Shown: piece by piece, positions 27,852-36,988 of the stretch | Numbering within the stretch: position 1 is the first letter of the stretch | Layout: each line of letters opens with the position of its first letter | Assembly: GCA_045576455.1 (NCBI GenBank) | Contig: JAZNGM010000001.1 | Coordinates: 496,001-560,000, forward strand | Reading direction: 5' to 3' | DNA length: 64,000 bases | DNA from: RGIG4034 sp045576455 | GTDB taxonomy: Bacteria; Bacillota; Clostridia; Lachnospirales; Lachnospiraceae | Program-made: the position numbers and the translations under genes | The notes under the pieces: model-generated | What the model was told of the DNA's origin: nothing | What the model saw: the letters and a program-made list of their open reading frames with translations, nothing else | Database searches by the model: none

Positions 27852-28508
27852 ATGTTTGCTTCACTAAAAAAGAAAGAGACATATACGCATTATTTTAAGA
27901 CATTAAAGTATGCATTTTATGTAATGACCCATCCCCTAGATGGGTTCTGGGACCTGACACATGAAAAAAGAGGTTCCATCGCAGCTGCCAATACAATTGT
28001 AATTCTTGTTGTTTTGGCCAGACTTGCGGGCTTGCAGTTTACAAGCTTCTTATTCCAGATAGTTTACTGGGAAGAACTTAATATTTTTATCTATGTTGCG
28101 AGTATTATATTCCCACTTGCATTATGGTGTATCGGAAACTGGGCATTAACCACATTGTTTGATGGTAAAGGAAGATTGAAGCAGGTATATATGGCTACGG
28201 CGTATTCACTTGCACCGCTTCCGCTTATCCAGTTCCCATGTATTATAATGAGTAACTTTATAACCGCAGATGAAGGTGCGTTTTATAACATCCTTCAAAC
28301 CTTTGCGGCAATTTGGGCAGTTATGTTGATTCTTTGTGCAATGATGCAGATACATGAGTATTCATTAGGTAAGACAGTATTCTTTGCAATTGCTACTATA
28401 TTTGCAATGGCGGTAATGTTGTTCATTATCATGTTATTCTTTAATATGATTTCACAGTGTATTGCATATTTTATTTCTCTTGGTAAAGAGATACTATTTA
28501 GGCTATAG
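27852..28508 (+). CDS. Yip1-family integral membrane protein
   Basis: A 218-residue protein with about five hydrophobic segments and the Yip1 pattern (MTHPLDGFWDLTHEKRGS at the N-terminus, then CIGNWALTTLFDGKGRLKQVY, AYSLAPLPLIQFP). The same combination of Yip1, NHL and DUF5696 genes between sugar permeases occurs in other Firmicutes, but the function is undefined. The start at 27852 is favoured by GGAGG at 27842-27846; the earlier in-frame ATG at 27840 directly abuts AGGAG and is too close. Confidence 0.85.
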   Translation: MFASLKKKETYTHYFKTLKYAFYVMTHPLDGFWDLTHEKRGSIAAANTIVILVVLARLAGLQFTSFLFQIVYWEELNIFIYVASIIFPLALWCIGNWALTTLFDGKGRLKQVYMATAYSLAPLPLIQFPCIIMSNFITADEGAFYNILQTFAAIWAVMLILCAMMQIHEYSLGKTVFFAIATIFAMAVMLFIIMLFFNMISQCIAYFISLGKEILFRL

Positions 28509-28531
28509 CGGCCAGAGGAAGGAATAGAAGA

Positions 28532-31207
28532 ATGAAAAAGGACAAATCAGTAAGGAAAGCCGAATTCAAAAAGGCAGCCATTAAACAATTGAAGAGTCTC
28601 ATTGCTCCAATGATTTTTCTTCTGGTAGTAGCTGCAGCAGTTTTGGTAATTATTTTCTTAAAAGATGATGAGGTAATTTCTAACAGTGTTGAACTAATCA
28701 AATACGAAGGAGAACCCCATTCAATTATATTAGAAAATAATGATTTGAAGTTTACGATGGATTCGGAAACGACACAGTTTGAAGTTCTTGTTAAGAAAAC
28801 AGGTAAGATTTGGTGCTCCACACCGAAGAATGCGGCTAACGATGGTAAAGCACTTCCGGTAACTAGAGAGAATCTTCAGTCTACCTTAATGTTGACCTAT
28901 ACTAATGATAATGGTGTTGATACATTATATAACAACTATGCAAACAGTATAGCAAATAAGACATACAACATTACGGAATCTGATGATATGGTTTCCGTTA
29001 AGTACTATGTTGGTATACCTGAAAAAGAATACCGTATACCGTATGCTTTTTCAGTTGAGAGATTTGAAGAATTCAAGAGTTTGATGGAAGCATCAGAAGA
29101 TGAGTACGTAAAGAGTAATTTAAGCAAGTTCCAGAATAACTATAAGAAAATCGACCTTGAAAACATGAAGGATGATTTGGATAAAGATACCTTGCTTGCA
29201 ATGTATCCGGTGTTAAACCAGGGACCTGCATATATACCGTTCCAGATAGTTAAGGATGCGGACGTAGAATCTACAGGTAAGGATTTATACGCAGAGAATT
29301 TCTCTAAGGCTGTTAAGGAAACCATGGAAAAGCTTTTTACAGCCATTGGTTATACTGAAGAAGATTATCAGGAAGATTTAAAGAATATGAATGTTTCTTC
29401 CGTTGGTAAGAAAGCAGCATACTATGTTACGGTAAATTACAAACTTGATGGAGATCAGTTGGTTGTTGAAGTTCCTACATCAGAAATAGCTTACAACAAT
29501 TCTTATCCATTATTAAAATTATCAATTCTTCCATATTTTGGAGCTTCAACAGTAACGGATGAAGGTTATATGATTGTTCCGGAAGGTGGTGGAGCAATTA
29601 TCAATTATAACAACGGTAAAGTTAAGCAGACAGAGTATTACGCTAATATATACGGTTGGGATGTTGGTATAGGAAGATATGAGTTGGTTAATGAAACCAG
29701 AACATACTTCAATGCGTTTGCTATGACATCCGGAGAGGATTCATTCTTATGTATTATTGATGAGGGTGAGGAGTATGCAGCTATTGCTGCAGATGTCAGC
29801 GGTAAGAACCACAGTTACAATTATGTGAATGCAACATATGATGTTCTGCATCGTGAAGAATACAAATTCAGTGGTAACAATACCGGTAAGCTTTATGTAT
29901 ATGAAGAAGATATAGCAGACGTTGTATTTACACAGAAATATACTTTCTTAAATTCTGGCGATTATGTAGATATAGCTAAAGAGTACGGTAATTATCTTGC
30001 AGAAGTTAATGAAGGTGCTTGGGGTACCGTTGATGAAGCCAATACACCGGTTGCAGTTGAGATTGTCGGTGCAGTTGATAAGATGGAACAGGTTATCGGT
30101 ATTCCTGTAAGAAGACCATTGAAGCTTACTACATACAATGATGCAAAGGCTATCATAGAAGAATTGTTAGGATACGGCATTAAGAATATGTCGGTTAAGT
30201 TAAGCGGTTGGATGAACGGTGGTATTAACCAGCAGGAAATGTCAGATGTTGATCCTATCGGAAAACTTGGTAGTGAGAAATCACTAAAGAAGTTGATTAA
30301 ATATGCACAGGAAAATGGTGTGGATTTCTACTTGGATGGTGTTACCAACTATGTAAGAAATGATAAGTTCTTTGACAGCTTTATCGTATGGCGTGATGCG
30401 GCAAGATATGTAAGTGACATTAAGGTAGAACTTAAAGATTTCTCAACAATCTGGTATGGAAAGCCGTCATGGTATCAGCCTTATTATCTTGTTAAGCCGT
30501 CAATTGTTATCAAATATATGGATAACCTTGCAAAAGCAGCTGAAAAATATGGTTCAGAAGGTATTTCTTTCAGAGATGTAGGATATGAATTATCTGCTGA
30601 CTATAATCCGGACAGACCGGTAGCAAGACATGAAGCAAATATTATGCAGATTGAAAAGCTTGCTGAACTGAAAGAAAAAGGTTGTAAGATTATGATCAAC
30701 ATGGGTAATGATTATGCACTTCAGTATGCTGATATCATTACAAACATGAATCTGGGTGGTACGGATTATGCAATTATCGATGAGAAGATACCATTCTATC
30801 AGTTAGCAATACATGGCTATAAGACTTACACAGGTGATGCCCTCAACCTTAGCAATAAGCTTGACGAAGCATTATTAAGATCAGCTGAGTACGGTGCAGG
30901 TTTAAATTTCGTCTTAATGGCAGAAGATGCAATGGTTTTACAGAAAACATATTTTACACAGTATTTTGCGTCTGATTTCAATGCATGGAAGTCTAAGTTA
31001 GTTGAAATATATAACCGTTATGAAGAAGAACTTGGACACGTCTTCAATATGGAGATGACAGACCACGATATTCTTGATAAAGATATCAGGGTTACAACAT
31101 TTGAAGACGGAACTCGCGTTTATGTTAATTACTCATTTGATGATTATGTGACAACAAATGGTGTAAAGATTCCTGCGAAAGACTATGTAGTGGTTCGCGG
31201 TAAGTAA
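28532..31207 (+). CDS. DUF5696 membrane-anchored protein
   Basis: An 891-residue protein with a basic N-terminus and one helix (about residues 25-48), the rest predicted outside. The N-terminal third is beta-rich (ETTQFEVLVKKTGKIWCST); the middle has YMIVPEGGGAIINYNNGK; the C-terminal half reads like a TIM barrel (GIKNMSVKLSGWMNGGINQQE, GVDFYLDGVTNYV, SEGISFRDVGYELSADYNPD), resembling clan-D glycosidases. I place it in DUF5696 by overall pattern. It may be an uncharacterised surface glycosidase or a sugar-binding scaffold belonging to the importer. Catalytic residues cannot be assigned with confidence. Confidence 0.75.
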   Translation: MKKDKSVRKAEFKKAAIKQLKSLIAPMIFLLVVAAAVLVIIFLKDDEVISNSVELIKYEGEPHSIILENNDLKFTMDSETTQFEVLVKKTGKIWCSTPKNAANDGKALPVTRENLQSTLMLTYTNDNGVDTLYNNYANSIANKTYNITESDDMVSVKYYVGIPEKEYRIPYAFSVERFEEFKSLMEASEDEYVKSNLSKFQNNYKKIDLENMKDDLDKDTLLAMYPVLNQGPAYIPFQIVKDADVESTGKDLYAENFSKAVKETMEKLFTAIGYTEEDYQEDLKNMNVSSVGKKAAYYVTVNYKLDGDQLVVEVPTSEIAYNNSYPLLKLSILPYFGASTVTDEGYMIVPEGGGAIINYNNGKVKQTEYYANIYGWDVGIGRYELVNETRTYFNAFAMTSGEDSFLCIIDEGEEYAAIAADVSGKNHSYNYVNATYDVLHREEYKFSGNNTGKLYVYEEDIADVVFTQKYTFLNSGDYVDIAKEYGNYLAEVNEGAWGTVDEANTPVAVEIVGAVDKMEQVIGIPVRRPLKLTTYNDAKAIIEELLGYGIKNMSVKLSGWMNGGINQQEMSDVDPIGKLGSEKSLKKLIKYAQENGVDFYLDGVTNYVRNDKFFDSFIVWRDAARYVSDIKVELKDFSTIWYGKPSWYQPYYLVKPSIVIKYMDNLAKAAEKYGSEGISFRDVGYELSADYNPDRPVARHEANIMQIEKLAELKEKGCKIMINMGNDYALQYADIITNMNLGGTDYAIIDEKIPFYQLAIHGYKTYTGDALNLSNKLDEALLRSAEYGAGLNFVLMAEDAMVLQKTYFTQYFASDFNAWKSKLVEIYNRYEEELGHVFNMEMTDHDILDKDIRVTTFEDGTRVYVNYSFDDYVTTNGVKIPAKDYVVVRGK

Positions 31208-31239
31208 TAATATATACGCAGATTAGAAAGGGTGTTGAT

Positions 31240-32145
31240 ATGAAAAAAAAGAATAAGCTTAAAGGTCTTCAAAGACGTAAAGCCATCGCAGGATATCTGT
31301 TTATAACACCGTTTATCATCGGCTTTTTGATGTTTATGGTAAAACCGTTATTTCAGTCATTATGGATGAGTGTATGTAATGTTACACTCAGTGCTGAAGG
31401 ATTTCAAATGAAATTCGACGGCCTGGTTAATTATAACAGAGCGTTCTTTGTAGATATTGATTTTAACCGTCTCTTGACGGAAGAATTATCAGAAATGATG
31501 ATTAAAACACTTGCTATCATGGTATACAGTTTCTTTATTGCATTGATATTGAATCAGAAATTCCGTGGTAGAGGTTTAGTAAGAGCTGTTTTCTTCCTAC
31601 CGGTTATTATGGCATCCGGTGTTATCTTGAATATCGATTATGATAACGCATTGATGAATAATATGCAGTCAACTATTATCGAAGAGAATAAGTTTGCTAA
31701 CGTTAGTGATCTTATTGAAGATATTTTGGATGCATTAGGAATGGGAAGAAGTATTACCAATATTGTATATACGCTGGTAGATAGTATCTACGATATAGCG
31801 ATAGCTTCCGGTATTCAGATAATCATATTTATATCAGGACTTCAGACCATACCTAAAGCGATGTATGAAGCCGCGGATATAGAAGGTTGTACAGCATGGG
31901 AGAAGTTGTGGAAGATTACCTTCCCAATGATCAGTCCACTCTTCCTCGTTAACTGGGTATATACAATCATTGATTTCTGTATGAGGTCAGATAACACTGT
32001 AATGGAGAAGATACAACAGGCAATGACGGTCAATCTGCAATACGATTTTGCGTCAGCCATGGCGTGGGCATATTTCGCTATTATAGCTGCTATCCTCGGT
32101 GTGACCAGTTTTATTATTTCAAAGGTGGTTTACTATTATGACTAA
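31240..32145 (+). CDS. ABC sugar permease (second channel, MalF-type)
   Basis: A 301-residue permease with six helices and an EAA loop (YEAADIEGCTAWEKLWKITFP). Between helices it carries an extra acidic stretch of about 50 residues (NMQSTIIEENKFANVSDLIEDIL) not found in the first MalF-type permease, suggesting a larger external loop. It begins the second permease pair of the cluster and overlaps its partner by eight bases. Confidence 0.9.
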   Translation: MKKKNKLKGLQRRKAIAGYLFITPFIIGFLMFMVKPLFQSLWMSVCNVTLSAEGFQMKFDGLVNYNRAFFVDIDFNRLLTEELSEMMIKTLAIMVYSFFIALILNQKFRGRGLVRAVFFLPVIMASGVILNIDYDNALMNNMQSTIIEENKFANVSDLIEDILDALGMGRSITNIVYTLVDSIYDIAIASGIQIIIFISGLQTIPKAMYEAADIEGCTAWEKLWKITFPMISPLFLVNWVYTIIDFCMRSDNTVMEKIQQAMTVNLQYDFASAMAWAYFAIIAAILGVTSFIISKVVYYYD

Positions 32146-33139
32146 GACGACTGCTAAAATGAAAAGAAATAGTTTTTGGGAAAGAAATAAAAAGAGTAAC
32201 GGATATCTTTTGAAGAAAACAATCGGAAGCTTTTTCTTCAAGTTATTCCGTGCAGTATTGCTGGCAGGTATGGCGTTTGTCATCCTGCAGCCGGTACTTA
32301 ATAAAATATCAATAAGCTTTATGGCTGAGCAGGATATTTACGATCCGACAATTATATCCGTACCTGAGCATTTTACATCTGCTAACTATCAGTTGTGTGC
32401 AGGATTTATGAATTATTTTAAGACATTAAGTAATACATTCCTTATCTCAAGTACGATAGCACTTTTACAGGTTGGTATGTGTACCCTGGTTGGATATGGA
32501 TTTGCAAGATTTAAGTTCCCGCTTAAGAAGTTGTGGTTTGCATTCGTAATGATGACGGTTATCGTACCGCCTCAGACTATTGCAACATCATTGCATTTGC
32601 ACTTCAGATATTTTGATATTTTTGGAATTATTCAATTAATTACAGGAAAGACTTTAAATTTACGTGGATCTGTGATACCATATTATTTGATGAGTGCAGG
32701 TTGTATGGGTCTTAAGAATGGTTTGTACATTTATATGATCCGTCAGTTCTTTAGAAACGTACCAAATGACGTTGAAGAATCTGCATATGTAGATGGTTGC
32801 GGTACGTTCAAGACTTTCTACAAGATTATGTTAAGAGACTCTGTTCCGATTGTTACGAGTTGCTTCTTATTCTCATTCGTATGGCAGTGGACAGACGGTT
32901 TCTATTCAAGATTATTCTTGGGTAGAATTAAGTTGCTTGCTACACAGTTACAGATGGTTGGTGAGAGATTGGGTAACTACATGGTATATACCTTGTTCGT
33001 AGGTCCTCCATCTACTAACTATGTACAGTGTATTATTGCAACAGGTACATTGATGGTAGTTGTACCGATTATTATTGTATACCTCTTTGCACAGAAGGGA
33101 TTCGTAGAGTCCTTAAGTTCAACCGGTGTGAAGATGTAG
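32138..33139 (+). CDS. ABC sugar permease (second channel, MalG-type)
   Basis: A 333-residue permease, the partner of the preceding gene, overlapping it by eight bases. It has a long basic N-terminal tail, six helices and the EAA loop VEESAYVDGCGTFKTFYKIML; the C-terminus ends FVESLSSTGVKM, like other MalG-type proteins. It is followed by a long hairpin and then the binding protein at 33242, which is most likely its receptor. Confidence 0.9.
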   Translation: MTKTTAKMKRNSFWERNKKSNGYLLKKTIGSFFFKLFRAVLLAGMAFVILQPVLNKISISFMAEQDIYDPTIISVPEHFTSANYQLCAGFMNYFKTLSNTFLISSTIALLQVGMCTLVGYGFARFKFPLKKLWFAFVMMTVIVPPQTIATSLHLHFRYFDIFGIIQLITGKTLNLRGSVIPYYLMSAGCMGLKNGLYIYMIRQFFRNVPNDVEESAYVDGCGTFKTFYKIMLRDSVPIVTSCFLFSFVWQWTDGFYSRLFLGRIKLLATQLQMVGERLGNYMVYTLFVGPPSTNYVQCIIATGTLMVVVPIIIVYLFAQKGFVESLSSTGVKM

Positions 33140-33154
33140 TTATATGTATATAAC

Positions 33155-33209
33155 CTGTCCTTTTATGTGTGATATCCGGAAATATCACGTTAAAACATAA
33201 AAGGAACAG
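33155..33209 (+). other. Long two-part hairpin before the solute-binding protein gene
   Basis: The outer arms 33155-33168 and 33195-33209 pair over 14 bp with one bulge. An inner stem (33169-33175 with 33182-33188) closes a CCGGAA loop. There is no U-run. The position, after the permeases and just before a codon-optimised binding-protein gene, suggests an mRNA processing or stabilising element that raises binding protein over permease. Confidence 0.65.
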
Positions 33210-33241
33210 ATTATATAGAGATTCATTAAGGAGGAAAAGTA

Positions 33242-34693
33242 ATGAAAAGTTTTAAAAAAGTCATGGCCTTTTTACTTGCATTAGTAATGGTTATGAGCAT
33301 GGTTGCATGCGGAAGCAAAAAAGACGATAACAAAGACGACGCTAACAAGCCTGCTGACGGAACTGTAGAAGACGGTGGCGAATCAACAGACGATGGCGAA
33401 TCAACAGAAGGCGGTTACACAGTATTAAAAGACGCTAACGGTAATGTATACGACCTCGGTGGTATGGAAATTATCATTGGTGACTGGTGGACAGCAGATG
33501 AAGTAACAGAGCCTAAGAACGCTTATGACGAAGCTAGAAGAGATTACCTCAACTTCGTTCAGGAGACATACAACTTCAAGATTAAACAGTGTTCTATCAC
33601 TTCTTGGGGTGATGCTCCAACAAACTTCGTTAACTTTGCAACATCAGGCGGTCCAGAAAACTATGTTTTCGTACTGTATCAGGGTGGACAGTTAATCTCA
33701 GCTGTACAGAATGGTCTTATGTATGACCTTTCAACACTTGATTGCCTTGATTTCTCAGAAGCAAAATGGGACAAGACAGTTGAGCAGATCGGTTCAGTTG
33801 GAACAGCTCGTTACCTTATGAGAGGTGAAGAGCATGAGCCTACAACCGGTGTATACTTCAATAAGAGACTTCTTAAAGAAGCTGGTATAGATCCTCAGTC
33901 AATCTATGACATGCAGGCTAACGGTACTTGGACATGGGAAGCTTTCGAAGGCGTATTAGAGAAAATCAAAGCTGATACAGACGGCGATGGTGTTATCGAT
34001 AGATTCGCTATGACAAACTTCACATCAGGTAACTTATTCCCAGCTGCTATCTGGTCAAACGGTGGTTCTGTAATTGAGTTAGATGAGAACGGTAAGTTCT
34101 ACAACAACTTTGAATCAGATGCTACTCTTGAAGCTATGAACTGGGCTATGGAACTTGTTGATAAGTACGAAATGATTTATCCTGCAGATGCTGCTTGGGA
34201 TTACACATACTCAGCATTCAGAAATGGTGAAGCTGCGTTCACATCAGGACGTGCTTACCAGGCTGGTCAGGACTACAAAGATATGGAAGATGATTTCGGA
34301 TTTGTATGCTTCCCAATGGGACCTAAAATGGATCATTATTGCAATCTTGCTACGGATAACTGTTTCGCAATTCCTGCTTGCTATGATGCTGACAGAGCTT
34401 GGAAGATCGCATTTGCTTACAACCTCTGGACAGATCCGGTTCCAGGATTTGAAGACTACTCACCAATGTCTCAGGGTTACTACAACTCAATGAGAGATGC
34501 TGAGTCAGTAGAAGAAACAATCGCTCTCTTAATCAAGAGCCCTGTAGCAGACCTTACAGGTTGTGTTGCTGGTATCGACCTTGGACCTCAGATGTACTGG
34601 GCAATCAACAAGGAAAATACACCTGCAGCACAGGCAGAAGCTATGAGAGACACATGGCAGTCATATATTGACACAGCTAACGGTGTTCAGTAA
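33242..34693 (+). CDS. Lipoprotein sugar-binding protein of ABC importer
   Basis: A 483-residue lipoprotein: signal peptide ending MVAC with lipidated Cys23, a GEST-repeat acidic linker, then a family 1 solute-binding fold (GIDPQSIYDMQANGTWTWEAFEG, DTDGDGVIDRFAMTN, the latter a possible calcium loop). It captures oligosaccharides for the second permease pair. Codon use differs from its neighbours, with strong preference for AAC, TTC, TAC and GCT, a sign of very high expression. An ideal AGGAGG lies before the ATG, and hairpins flank the gene on both sides, so its transcript may be separately stabilised. Substrate is probably decorated xylo-oligosaccharides, by context. Confidence 0.92.
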   Translation: MKSFKKVMAFLLALVMVMSMVACGSKKDDNKDDANKPADGTVEDGGESTDDGESTEGGYTVLKDANGNVYDLGGMEIIIGDWWTADEVTEPKNAYDEARRDYLNFVQETYNFKIKQCSITSWGDAPTNFVNFATSGGPENYVFVLYQGGQLISAVQNGLMYDLSTLDCLDFSEAKWDKTVEQIGSVGTARYLMRGEEHEPTTGVYFNKRLLKEAGIDPQSIYDMQANGTWTWEAFEGVLEKIKADTDGDGVIDRFAMTNFTSGNLFPAAIWSNGGSVIELDENGKFYNNFESDATLEAMNWAMELVDKYEMIYPADAAWDYTYSAFRNGEAAFTSGRAYQAGQDYKDMEDDFGFVCFPMGPKMDHYCNLATDNCFAIPACYDADRAWKIAFAYNLWTDPVPGFEDYSPMSQGYYNSMRDAESVEETIALLIKSPVADLTGCVAGIDLGPQMYWAINKENTPAAQAEAMRDTWQSYIDTANGVQ

Positions 34694-34714
34694 TTTATAG
34701 CAAACATATTATTT

Positions 34715-34765
34715 TTATAGAATTAAGGGATGGTATTTTCCGGTGCCATCCCATAATTTCTATAA
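34715..34765 (+). terminator. Hairpin after the solute-binding protein gene
   Basis: Arms running from 34715 and back to 34765 pair over about 19 positions with small mismatches, centred on GGGATGG and CCATCCC. No clean U-run follows, so it may be a partial terminator or a 3'-end stabiliser for the abundant binding-protein message, letting some transcription continue into GH3. Confidence 0.55.
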
Positions 34766-34864
34766 TGGGGTAAATGCAGATAAGATTAATGGTTCATCCG
34801 GACAGATATTTTGATGGAATATTAATGTTATTTGCTAATTTTAATTTTTGGGAGGAACTATACA

Positions 34865-36988
34865 GTGACAAGAGAAGAAGCAAGACAGAAAGCAATCGAA
34901 TTGGTTGACAAGATGACTGTTGAAGAAATTGCATCTCAGTTGAAATATGATGCAGAAGAGATTAAGAGACTGGATATTCCGGAATATAACTGGTGGAATG
35001 AAGGTCTTCACGGTGTTGCAAGAGCCGGTACGGCTACCATGTTTCCACAGCCTATCGGTATAGCATCATCATTTGATGAAGAATTATTAAATGAAGAAGC
35101 TAAGGTAATTGCTACGGAAGGAAGAGCTAAATATAACGAAAGTTCTAAGCATGAGGATAGGGATATATACAAAGGCTTAACCTATTGGTCACCAAATATC
35201 AATATCTTCAGAGACCCAAGATGGGGACGTGGGCATGAAACATTCGGTGAAGATCCTTACCTTACCGGTTGCCTGGGCATACAATTCATTAAGGGATTAC
35301 AGGGGGACGATGATGGCATTCCTTATATGAAGCTAGCTGCCTGTGCTAAGCATTTTGCAGTTCATTCAGGTCCGGAAGCGTTAAGACATGAATTTGATGC
35401 CGTTGCTAATGATAAAGATATGTGGGAAACTTATCTGCCTGCATTTGAAAGATGTATTAAGGAAGCTAAGGTTGAATCCGTTATGGGAGCATATAACAGA
35501 ACAAACGGTGAGCCTTGCTGCGGACATAAAAAATTAATGAAGGATATTCTTAGGGAAGAATGGGGATTCGAAGGTCACTTTGTGTCTGACTGTTGGGCAA
35601 TACGTGATTTCCACGAGAATCATATGGTAACGAAAAATGCTAATGAGTCGGCTGCACTTGCCCTTAATATGGGTTGTGACCTGAACTGCGGTTGTACATA
35701 CCAGAAGATTCTGGATGCATATAAGGAAGGTCTTATTAAGAAAGAAACCTTAAAGGAATCTGCAATCCGCCTGTTTACAACAAGATATCTTCTTGGGGAA
35801 TTTGAGCATACGCCATACGATGATATTCCATATGAAGTAGTTGAGTGTAAAGAACACCTTGCAGTGGCAGAACGTGCAGCTAAGGAATGTATGGTTCTTC
35901 TTAAAAACGATGGAATTCTTCCGTTAGATAAGTCTAAGATTAAGACGATTGGTGTAATTGGTCCTAATGCAAACTCAAGACGTGCATTAATCGGTAATTA
36001 TTACGGAACATCATCCCGCTACATAACCATTCTTGAAGGTATTCAGGATTATGTGGGCGATGATGTAAGAGTATTATACAGTGAAGGAAGTCATCTTTTC
36101 CTTGAAAAAGGTGACCCGTTATCAAAAGCACATCACAGACTTTCGGAAGCTGCAACTGTTGCAGAGCATTCAGATGTTGTTGTGTTATGTCTCGGGCTTG
36201 ATGAAACATTGGAGGGTGAGCAGGGAGATACTGGTAACTCCGATGCTTCCGGTGATAAGATTGATTTAAGACTTCCGTTATCACAGAGAAAGCTTCTTGA
36301 TACGGTTATAGCAACAGGTAAACCGTTTATTGTATGTATGTTAGCAGGAAGTTCTATGGATATGGTACTTGCGGATGAAAAAGCATCTGCGATTTTGCAG
36401 GTATGGTATCCGGGTGCCCGTGGTGGTAAGACAGTAGCTGAAATGTTATTTGGTGAGATTTCACCGTCAGGTAAACTGCCGGTAACCTTCTATAAGAGCA
36501 CAGAGGATATTCCTGAATTTACGGATTATTCCATGAAAAACAGAACATACCGTTATTTTGAAAAAGAGCCGTTATATCCGTTCGGATATGGTCTTACCTA
36601 TGGTAAGTCAGTGGTTAAGGATGTAGTGATTAATGGCAGTACTTCTTTGGCTGAGGCAGCAAAATGTGGAGTAACACTTGAAGTAACCATGGCTAATGAT
36701 GGTTCTGTTACAACACAGGATGTAGTTCAGGCATATATCAGAATTAACGGTACAGATAATGAAGTCAGAAATCACAGATTATGTGCATTTAAGCGTGTAA
36801 CGTTAGAGGCAGGCTCGACACAGAAGATAACCCTTAACATTACTCCGGATGCATTCATGGTAGTTAATAATGAAGGCAAGAAAGTGTTTGAAGGCAATGA
36901 AGCAATTATTAGTGTAGGCTTCGGTCAGCCGGATGCAAGAACAGAAGTATTAACGGGAATAAAGACGGTAGGTGTAAAATTATCATGA
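34865..36988 (+). CDS. GH3 beta-xylosidase/beta-glucosidase
   Basis: A 707-residue GH3 enzyme, cytoplasmic (no signal peptide). Family markers in order: YNWWNEGLHGVAR, NINIFRDPRWGRGHETFGEDP, KHFAVHSGPE, nucleophile Asp242 in FVSDCWAI, the (alpha/beta) sandwich with LEGEQGD (probable acid/base Glu region), GARGGKTVAEMLFGEISPSGKLP, and a fibronectin-like C-terminal domain. The YNWWNE/HGVAR wording is that of xylan 1,4-beta-xylosidases, so removing xylose from imported oligosaccharides fits best. I chose GTG 34865, nine bases after GGGAGG; the reading frame is open further upstream, but the family sequence begins here. It overlaps the next gene by four bases. Confidence 0.88.
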   Translation: MTREEARQKAIELVDKMTVEEIASQLKYDAEEIKRLDIPEYNWWNEGLHGVARAGTATMFPQPIGIASSFDEELLNEEAKVIATEGRAKYNESSKHEDRDIYKGLTYWSPNINIFRDPRWGRGHETFGEDPYLTGCLGIQFIKGLQGDDDGIPYMKLAACAKHFAVHSGPEALRHEFDAVANDKDMWETYLPAFERCIKEAKVESVMGAYNRTNGEPCCGHKKLMKDILREEWGFEGHFVSDCWAIRDFHENHMVTKNANESAALALNMGCDLNCGCTYQKILDAYKEGLIKKETLKESAIRLFTTRYLLGEFEHTPYDDIPYEVVECKEHLAVAERAAKECMVLLKNDGILPLDKSKIKTIGVIGPNANSRRALIGNYYGTSSRYITILEGIQDYVGDDVRVLYSEGSHLFLEKGDPLSKAHHRLSEAATVAEHSDVVVLCLGLDETLEGEQGDTGNSDASGDKIDLRLPLSQRKLLDTVIATGKPFIVCMLAGSSMDMVLADEKASAILQVWYPGARGGKTVAEMLFGEISPSGKLPVTFYKSTEDIPEFTDYSMKNRTYRYFEKEPLYPFGYGLTYGKSVVKDVVINGSTSLAEAAKCGVTLEVTMANDGSVTTQDVVQAYIRINGTDNEVRNHRLCAFKRVTLEAGSTQKITLNITPDAFMVVNNEGKKVFEGNEAIISVGFGQPDARTEVLTGIKTVGVKLS

